From: Streptomyces sp. MA5143a
GTDB lineage: Bacteria; Actinomycetota; Actinomycetes; Streptomycetales; Streptomycetaceae
Length of the DNA: 64,000 nucleotides
Direction of reading: 5' to 3'
NCBI RefSeq assembly: GCF_900290235.1
Contig: NZ_OLMK01000061.1
Coordinates: 1 to 64,000, forward strand
Below are positions 34,533 to 43,855 of the stretch, in pieces. Every line of letters begins with the position of its first letter. Position 1 is the first letter of the stretch. Position numbers and translations under genes: made by a program. A model generated the notes under the pieces. The model was not told the DNA's origin, made no database searches, and was given only the letters and a program-made list of their open reading frames with translations.

Positions 34533-35230
34533 GTGAAGAAAAACAACGGTCTCGCCGAGGGCCCTGACGGCCTCGTTTACACCGCCCGCCTGCCGCTGTC
34601 GAGCGCGACCTTGAACTATCTCGCCGGCCTGATACGCGGCCACCTGAAGAAGATCGGCTCGCGGTGGCGGGCGCTGCCCGCCGGGAAGATCGCCGGCATC
34701 GTGCTGGCGGTGCTGCGCTGTGACCAGCGGTCTGGTGATCTGGCCGGCGGGAACGGGGTGCACCGCACCACCGTGAGCCGGTGGGTGCGCGAGGTCGTCG
34801 GCCTGCTGGCCGTCCGCGCCCCCGCCTGGACCGCGCGTTGAAGAAGATCACCCGAAAGGGCGGTGGCGTCGTCCTGCTGGACGGCTCCCTGATACGCACC
34901 CGTCGGCGCACCGGGGCGGACAACCGGCCGAACTACTCGGGCAAGCACAAATGCCATGGCCGACCTGGGGTTCGTCGGCCTCGACGACGGTCCTCCTGAC
35001 GCCGATCCGGCGGTAATCTGCGGCTACAAGGCGGCCCGGAACCGGCTCCTGACCCGCGGCCAGAGGCTGTCCAACAAGGCACTGGCCGCGGTGCGGGCCC
35101 CGGTCGAGCACGGCTTTGCCCATCTCAAGAACTGGCGCGTCCTCACCAAGTGGTGCGCACCGACCCGAAGTGGGCGACCGTGCTGGTCAGGGCCCTGCTC
35201 GTGCTGACGAACCGGGAAGTCACCCGCTGA
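34533..35230 (+). pseudogene. Broken IS5-like (DDE_Tnp_4) transposase
   Basis: Pieces of one transposase lie in different frames. 34533-34841 has the N-terminal HTH part (LIRGHLKKIGSRWRALPAGK, VHRTTVSRWVREVVGLL). A shifted frame has KGGGVVLLDGSLIRTRR and NYSGKHKCHG. 34956-35150 has the C-terminal part (RGQRLSNKALAAVRAPVEHGFAHLKNWRVLTK), and after another shift TDPKWATVLVRALLVLTN up to the TGA at 35228. Compared with intact streptomycete homologues, the central catalytic segment is largely deleted and at least two more frameshifts are present. No terminal repeats could be placed with confidence. Confidence 0.75.
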
Positions 35231-35304
35231 CTGACTACCTTGTCGCTGGACTATCGCCCCGGACCTGCCCGGGCCGCCCGACGCCTACGCACACCAGACC
35301 ATCT

Positions 35305-35337
35305 GACGTGCAGCTTTCACGATGCACCGGGCTCACT
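35305..35337 (+). repeat. 33-bp repeat, inverted copy of 37729-37761
   Basis: This 33-bp segment matches the reverse complement of 37729-37761 with one mismatch. The other copy forms the last codons of the LysR gene and the few bases after its stop. It marks one end of a 2.4-kb segment bounded by inverted repeats. Confidence 0.85.
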
Positions 35338-35436
35338 CAGAGCTGGAGACGAGATGACCACGGGTTTCCCGCTGACCGTCGGGCGTGCTCCGGTCCTGCG
35401 GAGTTTCTGACCCGTGGTCACCATGCGGACTGCTGC

Positions 35437-36147
35437 CTAGTGGGCGGTCCCGGCCAGCTGCGGGTAGAGGGCTGCAACGCCTTCGGCCAGCCTGGACTGC
35501 ACCTGGCGGCTGAAGTCGTCCGCGATGATCTCGTGGGCGTCGGCGGCGATGCCGTCGACCGCGATACGGGCGATGTCGGCCGGGTCGGACTTGGGCTCGC
35601 TGCTCTCCTTGGTCAAGTCGGTGTCCATGTAGCCGACGTGCAGTCCGGCCACCCGGATGCCCTGCTGCGCAAGGTCCATGCGCAGGGAGTTGGTCAACGA
35701 CCACTGCGCGGCCTTGGCGGCGCTGTAGGCGCCGACCTGCGGAAAGCTGAGCCAGGACAGGGCGGAGAGGATGTTCAGGATCGCGCCGCCGCCGTTGGCC
35801 GCGATCTGCGGGGCGAAGCCCCGGACCACCGAGAGCGTGCCGAAGTAGTGGGTCTCCATCTCCAGGCGGATGGCGTCCTGGTCGCCGGCGAGCAGGGTGG
35901 CGCCGGTGGAGATGCCGGCGTTGTTGATCAGGACGGTGACGTCGCCGGTGGCCCGGACCGCGGCGGCGACGGAGGCGGCGTCGGTGATGTCGAGCGCGAT
36001 CGGCTTGGCGCCGGGCAGGTCGACCTGGTCGGGGTTGCGGGCTGCGGCGTAGACGGCGGCGCCGCGGTCGAGCAGTTCGGCGGCGAGGGCGCGGCCAAGA
36101 CCCCGGGTGGTTCCGGTGACGAGAACGGTGCTGGTGGACAGGTCCAC
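35437..36147 (-). CDS. Short-chain dehydrogenase/reductase
   Basis: This 236-aa classical SDR has the cofactor loop TGTTRGLG, NNAG, and catalytic Ser...YSAAK (SALSWLSFPQVGAYSAAK). The GTG at 36147 has AGGAG 6 nt upstream and was chosen over upstream in-frame starts that would run into IS sequence. The substrate is unknown. It lies in the rearranged region. A broken epimerase gene ends 48 bp upstream on the same strand, and the divergent LysR gene may once have controlled both. Confidence 0.9.
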   Translation of the reverse strand: MDLSTSTVLVTGTTRGLGRALAAELLDRGAAVYAAARNPDQVDLPGAKPIALDITDAASVAAAVRATGDVTVLINNAGISTGATLLAGDQDAIRLEMETHYFGTLSVVRGFAPQIAANGGGAILNILSALSWLSFPQVGAYSAAKAAQWSLTNSLRMDLAQQGIRVAGLHVGYMDTDLTKESSEPKSDPADIARIAVDGIAADAHEIIADDFSRQVQSRLAEGVAALYPQLAGTAH

Positions 36148-36246
36148 GGACGACTCCTGGTGCAGGTTGTGGTGTCGGGGGATGGGGGTATCGGTCAGGC
36201 GGACAACTGGTTGAGCTTGCGGATCTGCCGGTCGAAGGCGCGGGAG

Positions 36247-36544
36247 GGCGTTGTCACGTTGTTGGCTCTGTGACTGCCTGACGGCGCGTGGGGGCAGGGT
36301 GGGCCGAATTTCACACACCAGCGGCGGACCGTCTCGTACGAGACGACGACACCGCGCTCAAGCCTCAGTTCCTCGACCTCGCGGAACGACAACGGGAAAC
36401 GGTGGTACAGCCACACACAGTGGGAGATGACCTCTACCGGGTACCGGTGCCCCTTGTACGACGGCGACGCGCCCCCCACGGACGACCCTTCCCAGGCTGA
36501 TCAACCAGAAGATCACCCCGCCGGTCAGCCAACATGACAGTGCC
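36247..36544 (-). mobile_element. IS6-family deletion derivative (MITE-like), 298 bp
   Basis: The ends are inverted repeats: GGCGTTGTCACGTTG at 36247-36261, and GGCACTGTCATGTTG on the minus strand at 36530-36544 (12 of 15 match). Inside is only the N-terminal part of an IS6-family transposase ([40 protein letters not shown]), after which the sequence jumps to the right end. It interrupts an epimerase gene. No 8-bp target duplication is visible. Confidence 0.65.
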
Positions 36545-36637
36545 GGCAAGACCGACGACCTGATGCCCGGCATCGATGAGTTCGCGGACGACGGTGGAAC
36601 CGATGAATCCGGTTGCGCCGGTGACGAATACGCGCAT
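36545..36637 (-). pseudogene. 5' fragment of NAD-dependent epimerase/dehydratase gene cut by IS6 derivative
   Basis: An ATG at 36637 opens an extended-SDR N-terminus with Rossmann motif [13 protein letters not shown]. It runs for about 31 codons and then enters the IS6-derived element. A normal family member has about 300 residues. A short frame beyond the element (ending SRAFDRQIRKLNQLSA at 36195) may be an unrelated 3' end. It is divergent from the LysR gene, so it was probably its target. Confidence 0.75.
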
Positions 36638-36840
36638 GGTGCAATCCTTCGGTGAAATGACATGGTGCGGCCCTGGCGCCGTATCGAAGGGGCGCCGTGA
36701 ACCGGTGATTCCATCGTCCGAAGGGGAAGCGCTCCAAGTCCAAAGCCTGTTTCGCAACGGGCAATGCAACTCAGGCATCACCACACGTCAGAAAGACTTT
36801 CAGAAGCGTTCCCACGTCGCTGCGGACTACGCTTGCGGGC

Positions 36841-37749
36841 ATGCCCGACTCAGCTCCCGCGCCGGACCTCGATCTGCGGCTGGTGCGGTACTTCATCGTC
36901 GTCGCCGAGCACCGGCACTTCGGCCGCGCCGCCGAGGCCCTCTACATCACCCAGCCGTCCTTGAGCCGTCAGATCCGCCGCCTCGAAGAGCAATTGGGCG
37001 CTCGCCTGCTGGACCGCACCCCGCAGGGCAGCCAGCTCACCGAGGCCGGGGAGGTCTTTCTGCCCCGTGCCAAGGCGCTGCTGCGCTCGGCCGCCCAGGC
37101 CGCGGCCTACACCCGTGCCGCCGCCGAGCCCAGCCGGATCACCATCGGGTACACCATGGGCCTCATCGTCACCCCGGCGGTGCGCGAGCTGCGGCGCCGG
37201 CACCCGGACGCCGACGTGCAGGCCTTGCATCTGGCCTGCAACGAACCGCGCGCGGCCCTGCTCGATCACCGAGTGGACGCGGCGGTGACCCGGCTGCCGT
37301 TCCCGACCGACCAACTGCACGTGACGGTCCTCTACGACGAACCCCGCTTGCTGCTGGTACCTCTCGGCCACCGCCTGGCCGGCAAGGAATCCGTCACCCT
37401 CGACGACATCGCCGACGAACCCCTTCCCCGGGTGCGGCGATCCGACCCGGTCTGGAGCGCCTTCTGGCGCATAGACCCCCGGCCCGACGGAAGCCCGGCA
37501 CCCGATGGCCCGCTCGTCGAGGCCGTCGAGGACAAGTTCGAACTCATCGCCGCCGGGCAAGCCGTGGCTATCGGCCTCCGCGCCCCCGGCCTCCGCCCCG
37601 ACGTCACCGCGGTCCCCCTGCACGGCGTCGAGCCGAGCCACGTCGTGCTGGCGACCCGGGCCGGCGACCACAACCGCCTGGTGGCGGCCTTCCGCAAGTC
37701 CGCCCAAGCCCACCTCACGGGCGACCTCAGTGAGCCCGGTGCATCGTGA
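36841..37749 (+). CDS. LysR-family transcriptional regulator
   Basis: This 302-aa LysR regulator has an N-terminal winged HTH (DLRLVRYFIVVAEHRHFGRAAEAL, ITQPSLSRQIRRLEEQLG) and a C-terminal effector domain starting ITIGYTMGLIVTPAV. It is divergent from the truncated epimerase gene and likely regulated it and perhaps the SDR gene, sensing a small molecule. The 203-bp intergenic region should hold the operator. The last seven codons and stop fall within the 33-bp inverted repeat shared with 35305-35337, and an IS6 fragment starts 12 bp after the stop. The gene appears intact. Confidence 0.93.
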   Translation: MPDSAPAPDLDLRLVRYFIVVAEHRHFGRAAEALYITQPSLSRQIRRLEEQLGARLLDRTPQGSQLTEAGEVFLPRAKALLRSAAQAAAYTRAAAEPSRITIGYTMGLIVTPAVRELRRRHPDADVQALHLACNEPRAALLDHRVDAAVTRLPFPTDQLHVTVLYDEPRLLLVPLGHRLAGKESVTLDDIADEPLPRVRRSDPVWSAFWRIDPRPDGSPAPDGPLVEAVEDKFELIAAGQAVAIGLRAPGLRPDVTAVPLHGVEPSHVVLATRAGDHNRLVAAFRKSAQAHLTGDLSEPGAS

Positions 37750-37761
37750 AAGCTGCGCGTC
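37729..37761 (-). repeat. 33-bp repeat, inverted copy of 35305-35337
   Basis: It contains the final codons of the LysR gene, its stop and the next 12 bases, and abuts the left end of the IS6 fragment at 37762. It differs from the other copy by one base. Confidence 0.85.
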
Positions 37762-38150
37762 GGCGCTGTCACGTTGGTTAGCCGGGTGGGATGATCTTCT
37801 GGTTGATCGTGCTGGAGGGGGCTGTCCGTGGGGGCCGTGTGGCCGTCGCACAAGGGGCACCGGTACCCGGTCGAGGTCATCTCCCACTGCGTGTGGCTGT
37901 AATTCCGCTTCCCGCTGTCGTTCCGCGAGGTCGAGGAGCTCATGCTCGAGTGGGGATCGTCGTCTCGTACGAGACGGTGCGCCGCTGGTGCGCCAAGTTC
38001 GGGCAGCGATACGCAGGCGCGCTGCGCCGGCGGCAGCCCCGGCCGGGTGACAAATGGCACCTGGACGAGGTCTTCATCAAAATCAACGGCGAGCAGCGGT
38101 ACCTGTGGCGGGCCGTCGACCAGGACGGCAACGTCCTGGACATCGGGCCT
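37762..38150 (+). mobile_element. IS6-family fragment, decayed and cut by an IS3-family element
   Basis: The left end GGCGCTGTCACGTTGG at 37762 matches the ends of the smaller IS6 derivative. The transposase reads [17 protein letters not shown], then a TAA at 37900-37902 where a Tyr is expected. After FREVEELMLEWG it is frameshifted to IVVSYETVRRWCAKFGQRY...DKWHLDEVFIKINGEQRYLW. It stops where the IS3-family element begins at 38151. The C-terminal half is not found beyond that element. Confidence 0.75.
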
Positions 38151-38182
38151 TGCCCCCGAAGAGTGGACACCCGTTCGTGTTG

Positions 38183-39073
38183 TTATGCGGCGAGTGTCAG
38201 GGTAGCTGACTGCTGTTCGTAGACGTTCGGTGCCTGCTGTCCGTTCGCCGAGTGCCGTCGGCGGGTGTTGTAGCGGGTGGTCCAGAGGAAGACCGCCAGG
38301 CGGCAGGCGTGGGCCCCGTCGAAGCGGCGGGCGCCACAAAGCGTCTCGCGTTTGAGGGCGGCGTTGAACGACTCGGCGAGTGCGTTGTCCGCAGTCGTGC
38401 CGACCGCTCCCATGGACTGCCGTACCCCCAACTCTGCGCAGACATCGGCGAATTCACGAGAGGTGTACTGCGCCCCGTGATCACTGTGGAACGCCGCGCC
38501 GGCCAGGCTGCCGCGGGTCGCCTCGGCGGCCCGGAGCGCGTCGGTGACCAGCTCGGTGCGCATGTGGTCGGCGACCGACCAGCCCACCAGACGGCGCGAG
38601 AAGCAGTCGATCACCGTCGCCGGATACAGGAACTCGCCGTCGCCCACCGGCAGGTAGGTGATGTCCCCGACGTACTTCATGTTCGGTGCGCTCGCGGTGA
38701 AATCGCGCCGCAGCAGGTCCGGCACCGGGGTGGCGGACGGTTCGGGCACGGTCGTGACCTGGCGCTTGCGCAGCCGCAGCCCGGCGATGCCGAACTTGCG
38801 CATGACCCGTCCGACGCGCTTGTGGTTCACCGTATCGCCGTCGTCGCGCAGCTCGGCGGTGATACGGGGGCGGCCGTAGGTGCCGTCCCACTCGGCGTGC
38901 ACGGCCCTGATCCGCTCGGCGAGAACGGCGTCGGCCCGCTCGCGCGCGGCCCGTGCCGCGCGGCCGGCCCGCTACTTGTAGAAGCTGGAGCGGGCCACCC
39001 CCAGCACCTGGCACAACCGCTTCACGCCCCAGGCGTGGTGGTGGTCCTCGACGAACTGGAAGCGGCTGGTCAC
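38183..39073 (-). pseudogene. IS3-family transposase OrfB with internal amber codon
   Basis: The DDE integrase core is intact: Asp in VGDITYLP, Asp in FHSDHGAQYTS and Glu in ALAESFNAALKRE. Upstream the frame continues from a GTG at 39073 that overlaps the OrfA stop. It is broken by TAG at 38972-38974 within SSFYK(stop)RAGRAAR, where related elements have Trp (TGG). A GTG at 38902 could give a shorter protein without the N-terminal helical region. Frameshifted OrfAB cannot be made full-length unless the stop is suppressed, so transposition is probably lost. Confidence 0.8.
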
Positions 39074-39420
39074 CAGGTCATCTCTTGTGCGAAAAACTTC
39101 GTCGCCTTGCGCAGGATGTCCCGCTCGGTGGCCAGTTTCTGGTTCTCCTTGCGCACCGTCGCCAGCTCACGGCGCAGGGCCTCGTTCTCGGCCTGAAGCT
39201 CTTCGGCCGTCGGCGGGGAATCCACCGTGTTCTTCTCCGTGCTCGTACTCGTCGTGCCGCCCCCGACGTGGCGGGCCCGTTCGGTCCGTACCCAGTTGCG
39301 CAGCGTCTCGCGACTGATCCCCAGATCCTTGCCGATGCCCTCGAAGGTGTGGCTCGGGTCCGACAGGTACAGCGCGACAGCGTCCGCCTTGAACTCGGGC
39401 GAGTAGACCTTCATCACCAT
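39070..39420 (-). CDS. IS3-family transposase OrfA
   Basis: This 116-aa protein has an HTH (YSPEFKADAVALYLSDPSHTF, LGISRETLRNWV) and a leucine-zipper-like helix at the C-terminus (AEELQAENEALRRELATVRK). This is the usual DNA-binding and dimerising subunit of IS3 elements. The ATG at 39420 has GGAGGAGGG upstream. The stop overlaps the OrfB start (GTGA). A run of T near the end could allow the usual -1 frameshift. Confidence 0.88.
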   Translation of the reverse strand: MVMKVYSPEFKADAVALYLSDPSHTFEGIGKDLGISRETLRNWVRTERARHVGGGTTSTSTEKNTVDSPPTAEELQAENEALRRELATVRKENQKLATERDILRKATKFFAQEMTW

Positions 39421-39561
39421 AAGAGATCCCTCCTCCCCGGCCCCTGGCGGGGCCGGGCTCAGAGGTGTCCACCACTCGGCGACAGGTCCCCACGACCCTG
39501 GGCATCCCGTGATCACCGGTGCCTTGTCGAGAACGACACAGTCCTGAGGCTAACGTGAACG

Positions 39562-39719
39562 GGTGAATCAGCTCTGGGCATCGTTGATCGGTGTCGTACT
39601 CGGCGGAGGCATGTCCTACCTGGCCCACTTCACCACCGCACGCCAGGCCGCCCGCACCGAGGACAGCGCCAGGCTACGCAACTGGCCGAGGCCCGCCGTG
39701 CCGAACGGCTCGACGTGAT
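39562..39719 (+). pseudogene. N-terminal fragment of a small membrane-anchored hypothetical protein
   Basis: A GTG at 39562 opens a frame with one membrane segment (QLWASLIGVVLGGGMSYLAH) and a basic helix (TTARQAARTEDSA). After a frame change it continues as ATQLAEARRAERLDVI. Streptomycetes have many proteins with this N-terminus (one helix, then a charged coiled coil). Here it stops after about 50 codons. It is probably another casualty of the IS region. The stretch up to 39827 shows no other gene. Confidence 0.4.
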
Positions 39720-39827
39720 CGGGCCTTGGCCCGGAAATGCCCCGGAACAGCTGGTCAGAGGTGGGATAGCAGTGGGACATATCAGGAGTTACTCTGCACT
39801 TCACCCCGCGGCTTAGATGCACGCCGG

Positions 39828-39869
39828 GAAGGGCGCCTGGCAGGTGAAATGCCTGGTCAGGCGCCCTTC
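39828..39869 (-). terminator. Terminator of the aldehyde dehydrogenase gene
   Basis: Perfect 12-bp arms gaagggcgcctg (39828-39839) and caggcgcccttc (39858-39869), with further pairing possible inside the 18-nt loop. It lies 8 bp beyond the dehydrogenase stop on the minus strand. Confidence 0.8.
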
Positions 39870-39877
39870 TTTGGCGT

Positions 39878-41401
39878 CTAGAAGAAGCCCAGCCTCTTCG
39901 GCGAGTACGACACCAGAAGATTCTTCGTCTGCTGGTAGTGGTCCAGCATCATCTTGTGGGTCTCGCGGCCGATGCCCGAGCCCTTGTAGCCGCCGAACGC
40001 GGCGTGGGCGGGGTACGCGTGGTAGCAGTTCGTCCAGACGCGGCCCGCCTGGATCGCACGGCCCGCTCGGTACGCCGTGTTGGCGTCCCGCGTCCACACA
40101 CCGGCCCCCAGCCCGTACAGTGTGTCGTTGGCGATCTTGATCGCGTCGTCGAAGTCGTCGAACGACGTGACGGACACGACCGGCCCGAAGATCTCCTCCT
40201 GGAAGATCCGCATACGGTTGTGGCCCTCGAAGATCGTCGGCTGGACGTAGTAGCCGCCCTTCAATTCACCATCGTGCTCGATGCGTTCACCGCCCGTGAG
40301 GACCTTGGCCCCTTCCTGCCTGCCGATGTCCAGGTAGGAGAGGATCTTCTCCAACTGGTCGTTGGACGCCTGTGCCCCGATCATGGTGTCGGTGTCCAGC
40401 GGGTGCCCCGTCTTGATCTGCTCCGTGCGGGCCACGGCCGCCTCGAGGAACTCCGCGTAGTGCCCACGCTGCACCAGCGCCCGCGACGGGCACGTGCACA
40501 CCTCGCCCTGGTTGAGCGCGAACATCGTGAACCCTTCGAGGGCCTTGTCGCGGAAGTCGTCGTTCGCCGACCACACGTCGTCGAAGAAGATGTTCGGCGA
40601 CTTGCCGCCGAGTTCGAGCGTCACCGGTGTGATGTTCTCCGAGGCGTACTGCATGATCAGACGTCCGGTCGTCGTCTCACCCGTGAACGCCACCTTCGCC
40701 ACCCGCGGGCTCGACGCCAGCGGCTTCCCCGCCTCCACCCCGAACCCGTTGACGATGTTCACAACGCCCGGCGGCAGCAGGTCCGCGACCAGGCTCAGCC
40801 ACACATGGATGGACGCCGGAGTCTGCTCCGCCGGCTTGAGCACGACCGCGTTGCCCGCCGCCAGCGCCGGCGCCAGCTTCCACGTCGCCATGAGGATCGG
40901 GAAGTTCCACGGGATGATCTGCGCGACCACCCCCAGCGGCTCGTGGAAGTGGTACGCCACCGTGTCGTCGTCGAGCTCCGCCAGCGAACCCTCCTGCGCA
41001 CGCACCACCCCCGCGAAGTACCGGAAGTGGTCGATGGCGAGCGGGATGTCGGCGGCCAGCGTCTCGCGCACCGGCTTGCCGTTCTCCCAGCTCTCGGCGA
41101 CCGCCAGTTTCTCCAGGTTCGCCTCCATCCGGTCGGCGATCTTCCGCAGGATGTCCGAACGCTCCGTCACCGACGTACGACCCCAGCCGGGCGCGGCCGC
41201 GTGCGCCGCGTCCAGCGCCCGTTCCACGTCCTCACTCGTACCGCGCGCGATCTCCGTGAACGGCAGCCCGTTCACCGGACTCGGGTTCTCGAAGTACTGC
41301 CCGCGCGCCGGCGGCACGTACTCACCGCCGATGAAGTGGTCGTATCGCGCCTCGTAGGAGACGACCGCGCCATTCGTACCAGGTGCTGCGAAACGGGTCA
41401 T
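39878..41401 (-). CDS. NAD-dependent aldehyde dehydrogenase (ExaC/AcoD-type)
   Basis: This 507-aa protein is a full-length aldehyde dehydrogenase. It has the cofactor-binding [23 protein letters not shown], catalytic Glu in [11 protein letters not shown] (about 264) and the nucleophile Cys in [11 protein letters not shown] (about 300). The paired Cys motif and [20 protein letters not shown] are typical of the AcoD/ExaC subgroup, which oxidises acetaldehyde and similar short aldehydes to acids. It is downstream of a GAF-type regulator on the same strand, a pairing common in actinobacteria. The 193-bp leader contains a striking run of G tracts. A terminator follows the gene. Confidence 0.96.
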   Translation of the reverse strand: MTRFAAPGTNGAVVSYEARYDHFIGGEYVPPARGQYFENPSPVNGLPFTEIARGTSEDVERALDAAHAAAPGWGRTSVTERSDILRKIADRMEANLEKLAVAESWENGKPVRETLAADIPLAIDHFRYFAGVVRAQEGSLAELDDDTVAYHFHEPLGVVAQIIPWNFPILMATWKLAPALAAGNAVVLKPAEQTPASIHVWLSLVADLLPPGVVNIVNGFGVEAGKPLASSPRVAKVAFTGETTTGRLIMQYASENITPVTLELGGKSPNIFFDDVWSANDDFRDKALEGFTMFALNQGEVCTCPSRALVQRGHYAEFLEAAVARTEQIKTGHPLDTDTMIGAQASNDQLEKILSYLDIGRQEGAKVLTGGERIEHDGELKGGYYVQPTIFEGHNRMRIFQEEIFGPVVSVTSFDDFDDAIKIANDTLYGLGAGVWTRDANTAYRAGRAIQAGRVWTNCYHAYPAHAAFGGYKGSGIGRETHKMMLDHYQQTKNLLVSYSPKRLGFF

Positions 41402-41536
41402 GGAATACCTGCCTCCCCAGAAGCGCCACCCGCCGTTGGGCGGCTCTCGTGTGGAGGCTAGGAATCCGACGGTTGCAACGACGTTGCGCCGCGACCCGTG
41501 GCGAGGACACCTCCGGCCTCCCGCATGCAGCGCCGT

Positions 41537-41561
41537 CCCCTCCCCTCCCTCCCCCCTCCCC
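41537..41561 (-). promoter_or_regulatory. G-tract cluster (potential G-quadruplex) upstream of the aldehyde dehydrogenase
   Basis: On the minus strand five G runs of 4, 6, 3, 4 and 4 bases are each separated by a single A. The site is 136-160 nt before the dehydrogenase ATG, on the coding (RNA-like) strand. This pattern fits a very stable G-quadruplex in DNA or in the leader RNA. Confidence 0.6.
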
Positions 41562-41594
41562 TCCGTCCAGTCCGCCCTTCCGTCCCGCCGTTCC

Positions 41595-42872
41595 TCAGGG
41601 ACGTCTCCGCTGTGCCCATCCCTTCGGCGCCCTCAGCTCCCTCTCCAGTTCCCGCAACCGCGCGCGTACCGCCGGGGTGGGGCGTACGGCCGCGAGGGCG
41701 CGCCATACGTCAAGGTCATCCTCGCCCCAGGGCGCGTGTGCCCAGTCGGCCAGCAGGTCGGGATCGCGGCGGGCCATGAGAGCCGTGCGCAGCCCCTCGG
41801 CGAGCCTGTGACGCAGGCGGACGACCGCCGGGGCCTGCGAACCAGGCAGCAGCGGACCTGCGTACCCCGTCGCGGCCGACGTCACCGCACCCGTCTCCAA
41901 CCTCCTCTCCACGACCGCCACATCGGACTCCACCGGAACCATGAGCCGATACGGACGCGAACCGAGCAACCCGGGGCCGAGCAGTCTGCGCAGCCTCGCC
42001 AGCTCGGCCCGCAACGTCACCGGCGTCACCGACTCGTCCTCATACAGGGCACAGAGCAACTCGTCACCGGAGAGCCCTTCCGGATGCAGGGCGAGCAGCA
42101 CCAGGATCTCGCTGTGCCGTCGGCTGAGCCTCACCTTCCTTCCCGCCACCAGCAGTTGCGCCTCGTCCCGACCCAGGGCCGTCAGCTCCAGCGCGTCGGC
42201 AGGGGCGCCGGGCGGTGCGAGCAGGGCCAACTGGGACTCGGCGGCCCTAGCCACCGCCTGCACGAAACCGAGACTGTGCGGGTGTGCCAGCCGGTCGCCA
42301 CCGGTGATGTCGATCGCGCCGAGCACCCGACCGGTGCGCGGATCGTGCACCGGCGCCGCCGCACACGTCCACGGCTGCACTTGCCGTATGAAGTGCTCAG
42401 CCGCGAACACCTGCACCGGCCGGTCGACGGCGACGGCCGTACCCGGCGCGTTGGTCCCGACCTCGGACTCCGCCCAGCGCGCCCCGGGCACGAAGTTCAT
42501 CCCGTCCGCCCGGCGTCTGGTCGCCGGATGTCCCTCCACCCACAACAGCCTGCCCTGCGCGTCGCACACGGCCAGCAGATGCTCGCCGTCCGCCGCGAAC
42601 GTGCCCAGCAATTCCCGGACCAGCGGCATCACCCTGGCGAGGGGATGCTCCGCGCGATAGGAACCGAGGTCACCGTCCGTCAGCTCCACACGCGCGGTGC
42701 CCTCCGGCCCGACGCCGGCTTTCGCGGAGCGCCGCCATGAATCGGCCACCACGGAACGGACCGGCTGGGCCACCGCGCCGCCCTGGGTGAACGCCTCGTG
42801 CGCACGGCGCAGCACCCGCACTCGCTCGACAGGGTCGGCTCCCGCCTCCAGAGCCACCCATGGATCGGTCAA
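41595..42872 (-). CDS. GAF-domain transcriptional regulator of the aldehyde dehydrogenase
   Basis: This 425-aa protein has the N-terminal sensor layout of AcoR-type activators: [15 protein letters not shown], then a GAF domain (about 90-210: [42 protein letters not shown]). The C-terminal half has a winged-helix-like region ([28 protein letters not shown]) instead of the sigma-54 AAA+ domain. Such proteins usually precede aldehyde dehydrogenase genes in streptomycetes and probably sense the aldehyde or its alcohol. The start is TTG 42872, supported by GGGAGG 6 nt upstream. It lies 193 bp before the dehydrogenase gene. Confidence 0.85.
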   Translation of the reverse strand: MTDPWVALEAGADPVERVRVLRRAHEAFTQGGAVAQPVRSVVADSWRRSAKAGVGPEGTARVELTDGDLGSYRAEHPLARVMPLVRELLGTFAADGEHLLAVCDAQGRLLWVEGHPATRRRADGMNFVPGARWAESEVGTNAPGTAVAVDRPVQVFAAEHFIRQVQPWTCAAAPVHDPRTGRVLGAIDITGGDRLAHPHSLGFVQAVARAAESQLALLAPPGAPADALELTALGRDEAQLLVAGRKVRLSRRHSEILVLLALHPEGLSGDELLCALYEDESVTPVTLRAELARLRRLLGPGLLGSRPYRLMVPVESDVAVVERRLETGAVTSAATGYAGPLLPGSQAPAVVRLRHRLAEGLRTALMARRDPDLLADWAHAPWGEDDLDVWRALAAVRPTPAVRARLRELERELRAPKGWAQRRRP

Positions 42873-42973
42873 CTCGGCCTCCCGGCAGTCCGTGCATGGC
42901 AGGGTCCATCGTCAACCTCGTGCCCGCGCCCGACAAGCCGTCAGACGTACCCGGCGGTTCCGCCTTCACGGCC

Positions 42974-43573
42974 TCAGACGGCGTTGACCAGACGTATGTA
43001 CCGGGCCCAGTCCCAGTGCGGCCCGGGATCGGTGTGGTCGGTGCCCGGCACCTCGTGGTGGCCGATGATGTGGTCGCGGTCCTTGGGGATGTCGTATCTG
43101 TCGCAGACTTCCGAGGCGAGGGCCGCCGACTGCTCGTACAGGGCGCCGGTGAAGTACTCGGGGCGCTCGACCCACCCTTCGTGTTCGATGCCGATGCTGC
43201 GTGCGTTGTAGTCCCAGTTGCCCGCGTGCCAGGCGATGTCCCGTTCACGGACGCACTGGGTGACTCTGCCGTCGGCCGATCGCAGGACGTAGTGCGCGGA
43301 GACCTGCTTCGCCGGGTCCCAGAAGACGGGCATCGTGTTCTTGTAGGTCGTCTGCGTCACATGAATGATCACCAGGTCGACGGGGTGGCTCGTCGGGCGG
43401 TCCGCCGCCGTGTAGTTGGCCTCGCTCGCCGGCTCCCACAGGGCGAACGCGTGGTCCACGGGCGCTGGGTGGGCATCCGCGCGAGGACTCGGGAGCAACG
43501 CGTAGGGGATCGCGGCGAAAGCGGTGCCTTTCAGCAGCCGCCGCCTGCTCGGCAACGCTTCGGCTCGCTCCAT
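42974..43573 (-). CDS. Tat-exported N-acetylmuramoyl-L-alanine amidase (Amidase_2)
   Basis: This 199-aa secreted amidase has a twin-arginine signal (SRRRLLKGTAFAAIPYALLP). The Amidase_2/PGRP domain has zinc-ligand candidates in VIIHVTQTTY, IAWHAGNWDYN and TDHTDPGPHWDW, plus IGIEHEG. It cleaves the amide between N-acetylmuramic acid and L-alanine in peptidoglycan. The protein lacks a wall-binding domain. The ATG at 43573 has GAAAGG upstream. It is on the same strand as the GAF regulator with a 101-bp gap and is probably an independent cell-wall turnover gene. Confidence 0.92.
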   Translation of the reverse strand: MERAEALPSRRRLLKGTAFAAIPYALLPSPRADAHPAPVDHAFALWEPASEANYTAADRPTSHPVDLVIIHVTQTTYKNTMPVFWDPAKQVSAHYVLRSADGRVTQCVRERDIAWHAGNWDYNARSIGIEHEGWVERPEYFTGALYEQSAALASEVCDRYDIPKDRDHIIGHHEVPGTDHTDPGPHWDWARYIRLVNAV

Positions 43574-43855
43574 GGGGTCTGCCTTTCAGAGGGGGCTGAA
43601 TCCGAACTGCGGGGAGGGGCGCCCGTGTGTGAGACGCATCCGCAGGTCGAACGGCTGCGCCTCACGTGATTCACGGTACGGCGATCAGCCCGTGCGCCGT
43701 CGAGGCGTGGGAAAAACGGTGGAAAAGCAAGCCGTTGTGGACAACTCCGCCACCCTCAGGGGTGAGATGGCCGTGACCGCCCGCGACTGGAGGACTGCTC
43801 CTCCCTCTTCGGCGCACCCGCGCACTGTGCGCGTAACGCCCGGGGACCTCTGCGG

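Larger units (their letters stand above)
38151..39484 (-). mobile_element. IS3-family insertion sequence, about 1.33 kb
   Basis: The element starts TG and ends CA, with imperfect terminal inverted repeats at 38151-38171 and 39464-39484 (16 of 21 match, sharing GTGGACACC). It holds two overlapping minus-strand frames, OrfA and OrfB, in the usual -1 relation. It sits inside an IS6 fragment. No 3-bp target duplication is seen, and the IS6 remainder is missing, so deletion followed insertion. Confidence 0.75.
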
